Positions 28,775 to 36,094 of a stretch of DNA of 64,000 nt are shown one piece after another. Origin of the DNA: Allomuricauda sp. (GTDB lineage Bacteria; Bacteroidota; Bacteroidia; Flavobacteriales; Flavobacteriaceae); contig NZ_PABT01000049.1 of the NCBI RefSeq assembly GCF_002699205.1, forward strand, positions 183,266 through 247,265, in the 5' to 3' direction. Position numbers and translations under genes: made by a program. Every line of letters begins with the position of its first letter. Positions within the stretch are counted from its first letter, which is position 1. The notes under the pieces are model-generated. The model was not told where the DNA came from. It did no database searches and worked only from the letters and a program-made list of their open reading frames with translations.

Positions 28775-29392
28775 CTAAACTTTTTCAACACAACTTTGAA
28801 GCCATAAGAACCCACATCCTGTTGTGGTTTCATTGCAATTGGTGTCGGAATAACCGTTGTTGTACCAATCACAGGTCCAGCTACAATTGCAATCAACCGA
28901 CTTACTAGTCAAGCTGGTCTTCTTCGTTTCAAACGATCCTATGTTTAGCAAGTTTTCCTGTAATTGAATTGAAATGAAACTATCGTGAAATTCTCCGTTA
29001 ACCTTTGGTGAATAGTCATCTAAGTTGCCAAACATCATCAGGAAATCATGTTCTGGGGTTATCTTAGCCAGGTCTACAGCCAATGAAGTTATTTCCTCCA
29101 TATTTGGAGAATCCTCTTTTAACTGTTGGGATAGTTTTTGAATTAAATCTGTATGGTTCTCAGATAGATTTAACTTTTTTAACTGATTGAGTTTTTCAAC
29201 CCATAAATCAATTTTAGTCGAATTTTCGAGATTTGCATAATCACTTTTTACTTGTTTATATGCTTTATCCTTTAAAAAAGTTGCTCGTAATTCATCAGTT
29301 TCATCGGACAAATCATTTTGTGGATCAGAACAAGAAGTGAATAATACAATTGCGATAATAACGAGGTTAAGTGTTTTATGATAATTGGACAT
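28775..29392 (-). CDS. Fulvocin-C-related cysteine-rich bacteriocin-like precursor
   Basis: 205 residues. Lipoprotein-type signal MSNYHKTLNLVIIAIVLFTSC, a helical middle of about 145 residues with no cysteine, then a C-terminal module with all six remaining cysteines: VDCNCSWTCDWYNNG, TNCNETTTGCGFLWLQSC. Fulvocin C from Myxococcus fulvus is a 45-residue disulfide-bonded bacteriocin; from memory it has the same NCSC-like start, a central Cys, then TGCG-x-(2)-W and a final Cys. NCBI uses the name bacteriocin fulvocin C-related protein for Bacteroidota proteins with this layout. It heads an operon with a membrane thioredoxin. Toxic activity is inference; the long helical part could be a leader or a carrier. 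Confidence 0.75.
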   Translation of the reverse strand: MSNYHKTLNLVIIAIVLFTSCSDPQNDLSDETDELRATFLKDKAYKQVKSDYANLENSTKIDLWVEKLNQLKKLNLSENHTDLIQKLSQQLKEDSPNMEEITSLAVDLAKITPEHDFLMMFGNLDDYSPKVNGEFHDSFISIQLQENLLNIGSFETKKTSLTSKSVDCNCSWTCDWYNNGYSDTNCNETTTGCGFLWLQSCVEKV

Positions 29393-29609
29393 TCTTTTAA
29401 ATTTTAAATGTTGGTAATACCCTACTCTTTAGATTTTCGGATACTCGTCCAATTATTTTTGGTGTCTTTTTTTGGCTTTCACATTTTTGACGTTGGATGG
29501 TTAGTCCACTTGTAACCTCTTAGTAATTTGACTAACAGGTATAGGGGGGTTATCCTATGATCCTACGACTTTTGGATCATAGTCACAATACATGTTGAAA
29601 TAAATTAAT
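29393..29609 (-). promoter_or_regulatory. Upstream region of the fulvocin-like operon with a perfect 9-bp inverted repeat
   Basis: CTATGATCC and GGATCATAG (29555-29582) form a perfect 9-bp stem around a 10-base loop, next to a GTATAGGGGGG run that also appears, as GTATAGGGGAGG, beside the tcmP leader repeat. No gene is seen in the 343 bases between this operon and the DUF3307 gene. The hairpin could be an RNA leader structure or an operator. Confidence 0.5.
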
Positions 29610-29692
29610 GGGAGGTTGAGCATGCAAACTAGTAATTTTCAAATAAATAGCATTACGGAAAAACCTTAAAAAAACTGGGGTTTTCCATAAAT
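29610..29692 (-). repeat. Leader repeat, copy B (upstream of the fulvocin-like operon)
   Basis: 83 bases matching copy A at 27724-27811 in the same orientation, with 36 identical bases at 29657-29692. It lies about 220 bases before the precursor ATG on the minus strand. See copy A. Confidence 0.8.
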
Positions 29693-29735
29693 CACAAAGT
29701 AAAAAAGGTAAAAAACAGAAGGAATAGGCCAGCGG

Positions 29736-30461
29736 CTACAGTTGGTCGGACAGGTATAGGTAGCATATTCCGGAAAGTATGGCCAGTCCAAAACTCAATA
29801 GCGTACCGATGAGCACATATTCCGTCAGCTTTCTGTTTTTGCCTTTGTTGAGGTCCCCGAACCGGAACACTGATTTAGCGGCGATCAACAGGCCAATAGC
29901 GGCCCATTGCTGTATCAGGATAAACCCGAATACAAAGAGGCGTTCCAACATGCCAATATAGGTTCCAGCATTTTTAAGGGAACCGCCCTCACTAGGCTCG
30001 TCGCTTTTGGCCACTTCATCAATATAGGGAGCCAACAACATCCGCATAATGATTCCGCACACATAGGTGACAAATACCAAAAATGTGATCACCAACAGGG
30101 TTTTTTCATCGAAAACTTGGGAGAAATCGATTTGAAAGGGATACACCCAATACAGTACACCGCATAGCACCAAAAGGTGTAGCACTTGGTCCACCACAAA
30201 GAGCCACCGATAGTTTTTGGGGTTGGTGAGGTAGAGTTTCCCCAGATCTATGAGGTAATGGGTTGCCACAATAACCATAATGGCGCCCAGATGTTGAAAT
30301 TGCAATAGGAGCAAAAGCACCAATAAATGCACACCGATATGGAAGTAGAGGTATTTAGATCTGCCCTTCTTTTGTAGTTTGTCCTCGACCCAATGCCTTG
30401 GTTGGAACACAAAGTCTCCCATGAAATGGGCCAGCAGCAGTTTTAGGGCGAAAAGCATCAT
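29736..30461 (-). CDS. DUF3307 domain-containing membrane protein
   Basis: 241 residues, mostly hydrophobic with about six helices. The N-terminal DUF3307 block is LLLAHFMGDFVFQPRHWVEDK followed by YLYFHIGVHLLVLLLLLQF and ATHYLIDLGKLYL, with conserved His/Asp residues facing the membrane. It overlaps the upstream satD-like gene by four bases, so the two are translated together. The DUF3307-SatD pairing is common in Bacteroidota, with no defined function. An ATG pair at the start leaves a one-codon ambiguity. Confidence 0.9.
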   Translation of the reverse strand: MMLFALKLLLAHFMGDFVFQPRHWVEDKLQKKGRSKYLYFHIGVHLLVLLLLLQFQHLGAIMVIVATHYLIDLGKLYLTNPKNYRWLFVVDQVLHLLVLCGVLYWVYPFQIDFSQVFDEKTLLVITFLVFVTYVCGIIMRMLLAPYIDEVAKSDEPSEGGSLKNAGTYIGMLERLFVFGFILIQQWAAIGLLIAAKSVFRFGDLNKGKNRKLTEYVLIGTLLSFGLAILSGICYLYLSDQL

Positions 30462-31066
30462 AATTGGGCGAGTTGGTTGTTGTAAAATTGAATCATTTTT
30501 TTGACTTCGTCAAATCCGGCTTTGTTGAGTTCCTCGCTAATGTTCCCTTGTGATTTGTTGAGCAAGGATGCCAGTTCTTTTTGGTTCATCCCTGGGTTTT
30601 CCATGGCGCATTTTACCGTTTTGGAAATGGCGGGCGTCCAATTGTCCATGGTGAGAAGGGCCAGTTCAAGCAATAGGTTGATTTGTTCGTCAAACTTTTT
30701 GTTCGATGTGCGGATGCCTAAATTCTGCTTTTTGAGGTTTTCAAAACATTGACCGGAGTTTACAAAGGCCGGACCGTTGGATTCCGTGATTTTTGGGGCT
30801 TCGTAGTTTTTTTTACCCAACCCAATGGCTATCCTGACATCCATATGCCGGATTTGCTTGATACTCGCCTTGATATAGATCGCTGCTTCCAAAGCATTTT
30901 CCGGGATGGTCTGCAGTTGAAAACTGTCACCACGGTAAATTTCCCAATCAATTGGCTCCTTGCCATATCTGGCCAATGCCTGTTTGAGCAAGGGCAACCA
31001 TTTACTGGCTTTATGTTCCGAGGAGTTTTTGATATCTCCGGTAAGTATGGCAATCATGGACATCAT
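30458..31066 (-). CDS. SatD family protein with C-terminal HTH
   Basis: 202 residues. The SatD block is MIAILTGDIKNSSEHKASKW at the N-terminus and EIYRGDSFQLQTIPENALEAAIYIKASIKQ, in the region related to nucleotide cyclase-like folds. The C-terminus holds a helix-turn-helix (MNQKELASLLNKSQGNISEELNKAGFDEV), so it could bind DNA. Three ATGs are close together (31066, 31063, 31057); the last gives the family-like start MIAILTGDI. Upstream are three evenly spaced palindromes, best explained as operators, perhaps for this protein's own HTH. Function of SatD proteins is unknown. Confidence 0.88.
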   Translation of the reverse strand: MMSMIAILTGDIKNSSEHKASKWLPLLKQALARYGKEPIDWEIYRGDSFQLQTIPENALEAAIYIKASIKQIRHMDVRIAIGLGKKNYEAPKITESNGPAFVNSGQCFENLKKQNLGIRTSNKKFDEQINLLLELALLTMDNWTPAISKTVKCAMENPGMNQKELASLLNKSQGNISEELNKAGFDEVKKMIQFYNNQLAQL

Positions 31067-31075
31067 TTTTGATAA

Positions 31076-31151
31076 ATATCTTCTAAAAAGCAGATAATTT
31101 TAAATATCTGTTATTTAGCAGATAATCAAATATATCTGTAAATTAGCGGAT
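31076..31151 (-). promoter_or_regulatory. Three palindromic operators at exact 28-bp spacing before satD
   Basis: 20-bp sites at 31076-31095, 31104-31123 and 31132-31151. Their + strand sequences are ATATCTTCTAAAAAGCAGAT, ATATCTGTTATTTAGCAGAT and ATATCTGTAAATTAGCGGAT; the half-sites ATCTG and CAGAT are inverted. Eight-base AT-only spacers separate them. The first site ends about 10 bases before the earliest ATG, so a bound protein would block the start region. Confidence 0.75.
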
Positions 31152-31188
31152 ATTCAAATATTTTGGTAAAAAAGATGCATAAAAGCAT

Positions 31189-31225
31189 AAAAAAAGAAAC
31201 CGCGACCATGGCAGGCGCGGTTTCT
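31189..31225 (-). terminator. Intrinsic terminator of the Spy-like gene
   Basis: AGAAACCGCG and CGCGGTTTCT form a perfect 10-bp stem; on the minus strand the stem continues into TTTTT. It lies 20 bases past the stop of the 31245-31694 gene. Confidence 0.85.
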
Positions 31226-31244
31226 TAAAAATCAACAAAAAACA

Positions 31245-31694
31245 CTATCCTCTTCTCCCTCTCTCCTCCATTTTTTTCTTGCCGTTCATAAACTTTTTGC
31301 GTTTGTGCATTTTTTTCCAGGATTCGTATTGATCTTCGTCCAGAATTTTTTTCATTTTTTCCTGAACTGCGATCTGACGATCCAATCGTTCATTTTCCAT
31401 TTCAAATCGCTCTTCAGAAGTTGGCTTTTTACGTTCACCACTTTCTTTTAAGGCCTTCATCTCTTCCCATTTCGCTTTCCTAAACCGGGCGTTTTCCAGA
31501 TTGATATCATACACCTTATCTTGTTGCGACTTGGTCAAGTCCAATGCCAACGTCATTTTTTTAGTTTGCAAGGTGGCCATTTCCTCAGCTGTTAGGTTCA
31601 TTTCGGGGCCTTTGTGCATTTTGGGGCTATCATGTTTTTGGGCGGCCATGCCGATACTTATCAGCATAACCAATACTACTGTCAATCGTTTCAT
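31245..31694 (-). CDS. Spy/CpxP-like periplasmic protein
   Basis: 149 residues. Signal peptide MKRLTVVLVMLISIGMAAQ, then a charged, helical mature part: NLTAEEMATLQTKKMTLALDLTKSQQDKVYDINLEN and LDRQIAVQEKMKKILDEDQYESWKKMHKRKK. The LTxxQ-like repeats and EDQYESW motif fit the DUF4890/Spy-like group in Bacteroidota, small periplasmic proteins resembling stress chaperones. The Met- and Lys-rich C-terminus ends in ERGRRG. Monocistronic with its own terminator. Confidence 0.82.
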   Translation of the reverse strand: MKRLTVVLVMLISIGMAAQKHDSPKMHKGPEMNLTAEEMATLQTKKMTLALDLTKSQQDKVYDINLENARFRKAKWEEMKALKESGERKKPTSEERFEMENERLDRQIAVQEKMKKILDEDQYESWKKMHKRKKFMNGKKKMEERGRRG

Positions 31695-31801
31695 ATGTCT
31701 AAATTTTAATGATTTGTAGTTTGGACAGGTAGGATGGCCAAAGGTTTAATCATCATCATATAGTTTATGAAGCTTTTAACAGTACGGATGTTTTAAGGGG
31801 G

Positions 31802-31993
31802 TTACTTGAGTTCTTCCTCAAGATTTTTCTTGGTATCATCATCAAAATCGTCGGCATCTTGAAAATGGGTTTCAACGTAGGTGTCCGAACTGAGATGATC
31901 TTCGAATTTATCGTGTTGTTCCACTACATAGTACAGTGTGGACGCTGCCACGAAACAAATAAAGTAAATGAGGCTTTTTGTTTTGTAGGTCAT
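31802..31993 (-). CDS. Small single-helix protein, 63 aa
   Basis: One transmembrane helix near the N-terminus (SLIYFICFVAASTLYYVV) after a short basic start (MTYKTK), then a strongly acidic tail (DADDFDDDTKKNLEEELK). The arrangement fits an inner-membrane protein with its acidic part outside. No family recognised. The frame has a sensible start, composition and a spacer of its own, so it is probably real. Confidence 0.6.
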   Translation of the reverse strand: MTYKTKSLIYFICFVAASTLYYVVEQHDKFEDHLSSDTYVETHFQDADDFDDDTKKNLEEELK

Positions 31994-32084
31994 GATGTTG
32001 AGATTTGGGATTACTAAGGTAATTAAACCGAATGGGAATCTCAGCGATTTGTTGTGAAATGATCATGTTTAGATGTGTACTCGA

Positions 32085-32126
32085 AAAAAAATAAGGTGTA
32101 ACCGAAAAAAACATCGGTTACACCTT
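32085..32126 (-). terminator. Intrinsic terminator of the metalloprotease gene
   Basis: AAGGTGTAACCGA and TCGGTTACACCTT make a 13-bp stem with an A-rich loop; on the minus strand it runs into TATTTTTTTT. It begins 33 bases past the stop at 32159. Confidence 0.85.
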
Positions 32127-32158
32127 TATACAATTTGTACGTATCTATAAAAGTGGGC

Positions 32159-34657
32159 CTATTTAGGCTCCAAGATCAAGTCTATGCGTTCCAGTGCATC
32201 TTGCAAATGGTAACGGCTCATAGTGTCTGATATTCTGGAAAGGCCACCTCTGATATCCCTTTTTAAATTGTTGAGCTCTGCACGTGCCACCGAACGAATG
32301 TCGGATTGGCTTGTGTTGATGGGTGTAGATTTTCTATACCCTCCAAAATCTGGCTGTTTACGTTGGCTATCGGCGGTCATTAGATACTCCAAACGATCGA
32401 TATGTGCTTTTTGAAGGTTTCTCCTGTAGGTATCGATGGTTTTACCGCTACGGGTCTCGGACCAAATTCCCCTACGAAGGTCACGCATCATTTCTACCAA
32501 ACTATACGCCTCGTCACCGTTCAATGTTTCATTTTCTATGATCCTGGCCAATTTGCCCAAGTGCAATATGGTGTTCAAGTAACGCTCTTGTGTGGCACGG
32601 ATACGTTCCACGGAACCGGAATATTCAATTTTGTTGAAAATATCCTTGTCAATCAACCACTCGGGTGTCTCAAAGAGTTGTTCCTGCATGAAGGCCATGC
32701 AATTTTTTTGATGTTCTTTGCTCACATGGACATATACTGGTCCTTCTTGGTCCGCAGTTTTATGGTACTCGTAAACACCTCCGATATTATTGGAAACGTG
32801 TCCCATGTATCTTTGGAATTGTGCAACCACCTGTCCGTACATGGTTTCAAGGTCATCATAGTTTTCACCCTCTTCTGTGGTCCATTCCATCAACTTTGGA
32901 ACAATACGCTTCAGGTTTTCGATACCGTACAGACTGGCTTTAATGGCATCATCTCCTAGATCCTCGGTTTGTGAACTTGGATCGTGGATATCGCCAACCT
33001 GTTGGTGACCGAAACGGTACATAGGATCTCCGGCGTGTTCCAAAATCCAACTGTTAAGGATGGGTTTTTCTTCCTCTGCCGTTTTGTCCAAAATAGGTTT
33101 GTATCCCCATTTAATGGCATATTTATCGTAAACACCAATGTTTGGCATTAGGGCAACGCCTTCGTCTCCTGGTTGGGCCACATAGTTGAAACGGGCATAA
33201 TCCATAATGGATGGTGCCGTACCATATTTTTTGGTAAAACTTGCCGAGCGCAACGAATCCACGGGGTAGGCAGCGCTACTGCCCATATTGTGGGGCAATC
33301 CTAAAGTGTGGCCTACTTCGTGAGATGATACAAAACGTATCAATCTACCCATGATTTCTTTTTTGAACTGGGTCTTTTGAGCTTCTGGGTTGATAGCTGC
33401 CGTCTGCACAAAATACCAGTTGCGCAACAGGCTCATTACATTGTGGTACCAATTGATATCGGATTCCAAAATTTCACCGCTCCTGGGGTCGCTCACGTGT
33501 GGCCCGTTGGCGTTTGGAATTGGGGAGGCCAAATAGCGCACTACGGAATATCTTACATCCTCGGGGGACCAATCCGGATCCTCTTCGGGGGATGGTGGGT
33601 CCTTGGCTATAATGGCGTTCTTAAAGCCCGCAGCTTCAAAGGCTACCTGCCAATCTTCGATACCTTGTTTGATATAAGGTACCCATTCTTTGGGTGTGGC
33701 ACGGTCCACATAATAAACAATGGGCTTTTTGGGCTCGACCAGTTCACCGGCCTTAAATTTTTCAATGTCCTCATCTTTTACTTCCAGTCTCCAACGATCT
33801 AGATAGGTTACGGTTTTACTTTCTTGTGCATCCAGTCCGTAATCCACTTGGCCTCGGGCAAACCATCCTACACGTTCGTCAAAATAGCGACGTTTCATGG
33901 GTTCCTTGGGCAATAAGATCATGGAGTTGTTGATTTCCAACGAAATGGACCCAAGGCTGGAATTGCTTGGTGGGTCGTTGGAAAGATATGTTTTTACATG
34001 GCGTGCCTCGATGTTCAACGGATAACTCCTTATGGATTCGATATAGCTACGGTCGCTATCCATACGGGTTACCTTATACCTTTTTCTATAACGATCCGGA
34101 AAGCCAAGAGCTTTTACATCATTGGAGAAAAGAGGGTCTATTTCTATAACGGTTGATGGGTTCAGGGAATCTTTTTTATTGAAGGCCTTGATGTCAAACG
34201 AAAAAAGAACGGGTTCAAAGTTGGAATTGACGACTGCCTCATGAACTGGCAACGAATCGGCCGCAACATTTTCGTAAGATGCTACCCGCACCAATACTTT
34301 CTTGTCCATTTTTTGCCAACGTAGCACCTGTGTGTTGATTTTTCCCCCACCAAAACCAATTCCAGTGGCTGTTTTGGAAATTCGGCTCACCATGAGCATT
34401 TCACGGTTAAACAAGGAGTCGGGAATTTCATAATAGTGTTTATCGTCCACGGTGTGCACGCTGAAAAGCCCTGTATCGGTTTTTGCATCTTTGGTGATTA
34501 CCTTGTCATAAGGTTGGATGTCGCCCGGTTTTGACTTGTTTTCTTTTTTTTGTTCGGTGTCTTTTTTCTTCTTTTTGAAAAGTTGGGCTTCCGTAGTTTG
34601 GAAAGTACCCAATAAAATGACTGCTAGAATGAGTCGAGGTAGTAATTTTTTGATCAT
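32159..34657 (-). CDS. Zinc-dependent metalloprotease (DUF5117/DUF4953 family)
   Basis: 832 residues. Signal peptide MIKKLLPRLILAVILLGTFQTTEAQ, then a Lys-rich linker, a DUF5118/DUF5117 beta-rich domain (FSVHTVDDKHYYEIPDSLFNREMLMVSRISK), and the catalytic domain with the metzincin motif HEVGHTLGLPHNM at about residue 445 and a downstream SIMDYARFNYVAQPGD, which supplies the Met-turn. A long helical C-terminal region (DUF4953) follows. Secreted or periplasmic. All three zinc histidines are kept. Monocistronic, ending at a strong terminator. Confidence 0.95.
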   Translation of the reverse strand: MIKKLLPRLILAVILLGTFQTTEAQLFKKKKKDTEQKKENKSKPGDIQPYDKVITKDAKTDTGLFSVHTVDDKHYYEIPDSLFNREMLMVSRISKTATGIGFGGGKINTQVLRWQKMDKKVLVRVASYENVAADSLPVHEAVVNSNFEPVLFSFDIKAFNKKDSLNPSTVIEIDPLFSNDVKALGFPDRYRKRYKVTRMDSDRSYIESIRSYPLNIEARHVKTYLSNDPPSNSSLGSISLEINNSMILLPKEPMKRRYFDERVGWFARGQVDYGLDAQESKTVTYLDRWRLEVKDEDIEKFKAGELVEPKKPIVYYVDRATPKEWVPYIKQGIEDWQVAFEAAGFKNAIIAKDPPSPEEDPDWSPEDVRYSVVRYLASPIPNANGPHVSDPRSGEILESDINWYHNVMSLLRNWYFVQTAAINPEAQKTQFKKEIMGRLIRFVSSHEVGHTLGLPHNMGSSAAYPVDSLRSASFTKKYGTAPSIMDYARFNYVAQPGDEGVALMPNIGVYDKYAIKWGYKPILDKTAEEEKPILNSWILEHAGDPMYRFGHQQVGDIHDPSSQTEDLGDDAIKASLYGIENLKRIVPKLMEWTTEEGENYDDLETMYGQVVAQFQRYMGHVSNNIGGVYEYHKTADQEGPVYVHVSKEHQKNCMAFMQEQLFETPEWLIDKDIFNKIEYSGSVERIRATQERYLNTILHLGKLARIIENETLNGDEAYSLVEMMRDLRRGIWSETRSGKTIDTYRRNLQKAHIDRLEYLMTADSQRKQPDFGGYRKSTPINTSQSDIRSVARAELNNLKRDIRGGLSRISDTMSRYHLQDALERIDLILEPK

Positions 34658-34713
34658 TATATGTCAGTTTAATTTGCTAAAGCATCCAAAGAACTTAAAA
34701 ATCGATTGAATTA

Positions 34714-34736
34714 ACTGTTAAATAAATATTAACAGT
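34714..34736. promoter_or_regulatory. Inverted repeat upstream of the metalloprotease gene
   Basis: ACTGTTAA and TTAACAGT flank a 7-base AT loop, about 57 bases before the metalloprotease ATG, in a 265-base divergent gap. It could be an operator; no further support. Confidence 0.35.
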
Positions 34737-34922
34737 CATTTTTTTAACGGAATGCCCCAACCTTCGGGAGTCCTGCGTTTTACTAATGGTTTGAGCTTTA
34801 TTGCCCTGTATAGTTGGCCTCAGCGAGTATTTATTTTTTATAAAACTATCTTAATGAGTGTAACGTTTTAGGTTTTGGACAGTCTTATAGGCATATCATC
34901 AATCATAAAATTCAATCAATAA

Positions 34923-35645
34923 ATGAACAAGTTATTATTAATTTATGGCAGCGTATTATTAAGTAGTACCGCCATAGCGAACGATCAACAAAATGCCAAG
35001 GTTGTCGAATTTCAAACAGGGATCCTTGGTAGTTTAGAAAACAGTTTGACCACATTGAACATCAATGCCGAGTTAAACGATTCAACTTTGGAGATGAATG
35101 ATCACGCATCGTATGAGTTGAATTTGAACGAAGTAGTTTATATTGAGGAAGAGCCCGAAGTGGATTTAGGTTTTGATACCTCTGCGTATCTTCCAGAGGG
35201 TTTTGATCCTTACGAAAACTATTTTGATTTGAATTCCATCATATATCTCGAAAACAAAGTTGAACCAACGTTAGGTTTTGATACCCACAAGTATTTGCCG
35301 GAGAATTTTGATCCTTACACGGATGTAGTGGATGTACATGCTATCAACTATATGGAAGAAGAGGATATGGATCTTGGTTTTGATACCAAGGATTATCTTC
35401 CTGAGGATTTTTCTCCCTACGAGGTTTATGTGGATTTAAAATCAATTCCATACGTAGAGGAAGGGGTAGAACTTGGATTTGGTTTGGACAGTGAGTATCT
35501 GTTGCCAGAAGGTTTTGATCCTTATACCGATGTAATTGCAATCACCTCTATCAACTACATGGAGGACGAAGACATGGAATTGGGTTTTGATACGTTGAAG
35601 TATCTCCCAGAAAATTTTGACCCGTACTCTGGGTCAATACAGTAA
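34923..35645 (+). CDS. Secreted protein built of five FDPY repeats
   Basis: 240 residues. Signal peptide MNKLLLIYGSVLLSSTAIA, a short linker, then five consecutive repeats of about 33-35 residues from about residue 75. Each has an INY(M/I)E-like strand, an acidic stretch, LGFDT, then YLPExFDPY: YLPEGFDPY, YLPENFDPY, YLPEDFSPY, LLPEGFDPY, YLPENFDPY. The repeats are strongly acidic and nearly free of Lys and Arg, suggesting a periplasmic or surface acidic, possibly calcium-binding, repeat. Similar proteins occur in Flavobacteriia but I know no function. A strong terminator follows; it is monocistronic. Confidence 0.85.
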   Translation: MNKLLLIYGSVLLSSTAIANDQQNAKVVEFQTGILGSLENSLTTLNINAELNDSTLEMNDHASYELNLNEVVYIEEEPEVDLGFDTSAYLPEGFDPYENYFDLNSIIYLENKVEPTLGFDTHKYLPENFDPYTDVVDVHAINYMEEEDMDLGFDTKDYLPEDFSPYEVYVDLKSIPYVEEGVELGFGLDSEYLLPEGFDPYTDVIAITSINYMEDEDMELGFDTLKYLPENFDPYSGSIQ

Positions 35646-35683
35646 AGTGTTTTTCATTTTACGACTTATTAGAGTTAGCTAAG

Positions 35684-35716
35684 AAACCCCTCGACAGAGG
35701 GGTTTTTGTTTTTTTT
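35684..35716 (+). terminator. Intrinsic terminator of the FDPY-repeat gene
   Basis: AAACCCCTC and GAGGGGTTT around a GACA loop, then TTTGTTTTTTTT. Confidence 0.9.
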
Positions 35717-35970
35717 GGCGGTCATTTTTCGTTAAAGAAATCTTATAAGTTGTTGGTTAACATAAATATAACATCACCCTTCATATGAATGGAATTCTTA
35801 AGGAAATGATTCTTTTACTACAAAAAATTCAATCAATCGGCATATTGTCGGCAGCAAGTTCAACATTCTTGATTATTTGATGAAAAAAGGGATGCGACCT
35901 TAAATCTTTTCGGTCGTTAATAAAAAACTAATTACAATATTTTTCACAAAAAAGGGTTTTAACTTTGTAC
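35717..35970. other. AT-rich gap with possible promoter and a 31-codon ORF
   Basis: Holds a short frame, ATG 35785 to TGA 35880, for a hydrophobic peptide (MNGILKEMILLLQKIQSIG), unsupported beyond its length, and TAACTTTG at 35960-35967, a good TAnnTTTG -7 element facing right. Nothing else is recognised. Confidence 0.4.
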
Positions 35971-36091
35971 CTAACAAAGAGTTACGCATGACTTGTGAAA
36001 ATTCGAGTAGCGTTAGTTTAAGTTAGTTTCTTACATTTTTTTGAGTTAGTTAGTTTGTAAAAATGCCCTTCCGCCCCGGAAGGGCATTTTT
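35971..36091 (+). ncRNA. Candidate small RNA ending at a terminator
   Basis: A TAACTTTG -7 box at 35960-35967 would start a transcript near 35971 that has no ORF of note. It contains several GTTAGTT units (around 36012-36055) and ends at the GC-rich hairpin ATGCCCTTCC/GGAAGGGCAT at 36059-36091, followed by a short U-run. A promoter and terminator about 120 bases apart with no ORF fit an sRNA. The hairpin also serves the SLC13 gene from the other side. No known RNA family recognised. Confidence 0.4.
36059..36091 (-). terminator. Bidirectional terminator, 3' of the SLC13 permease gene
   Basis: AAAAATGCCCTTCC and GGAAGGGCATTTTT form a near-perfect 14-bp stem with a GCCCC loop, four bases past the SLC13 stop. 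Confidence 0.85.
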
Positions 36092-36094
36092 AGT

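Noticed and set aside
31076-31151. CRISPR-like short array
   Set aside because: Only three units with 8-base AT-only spacers, palindromic and directly before a gene; no cas genes. Better read as operators.
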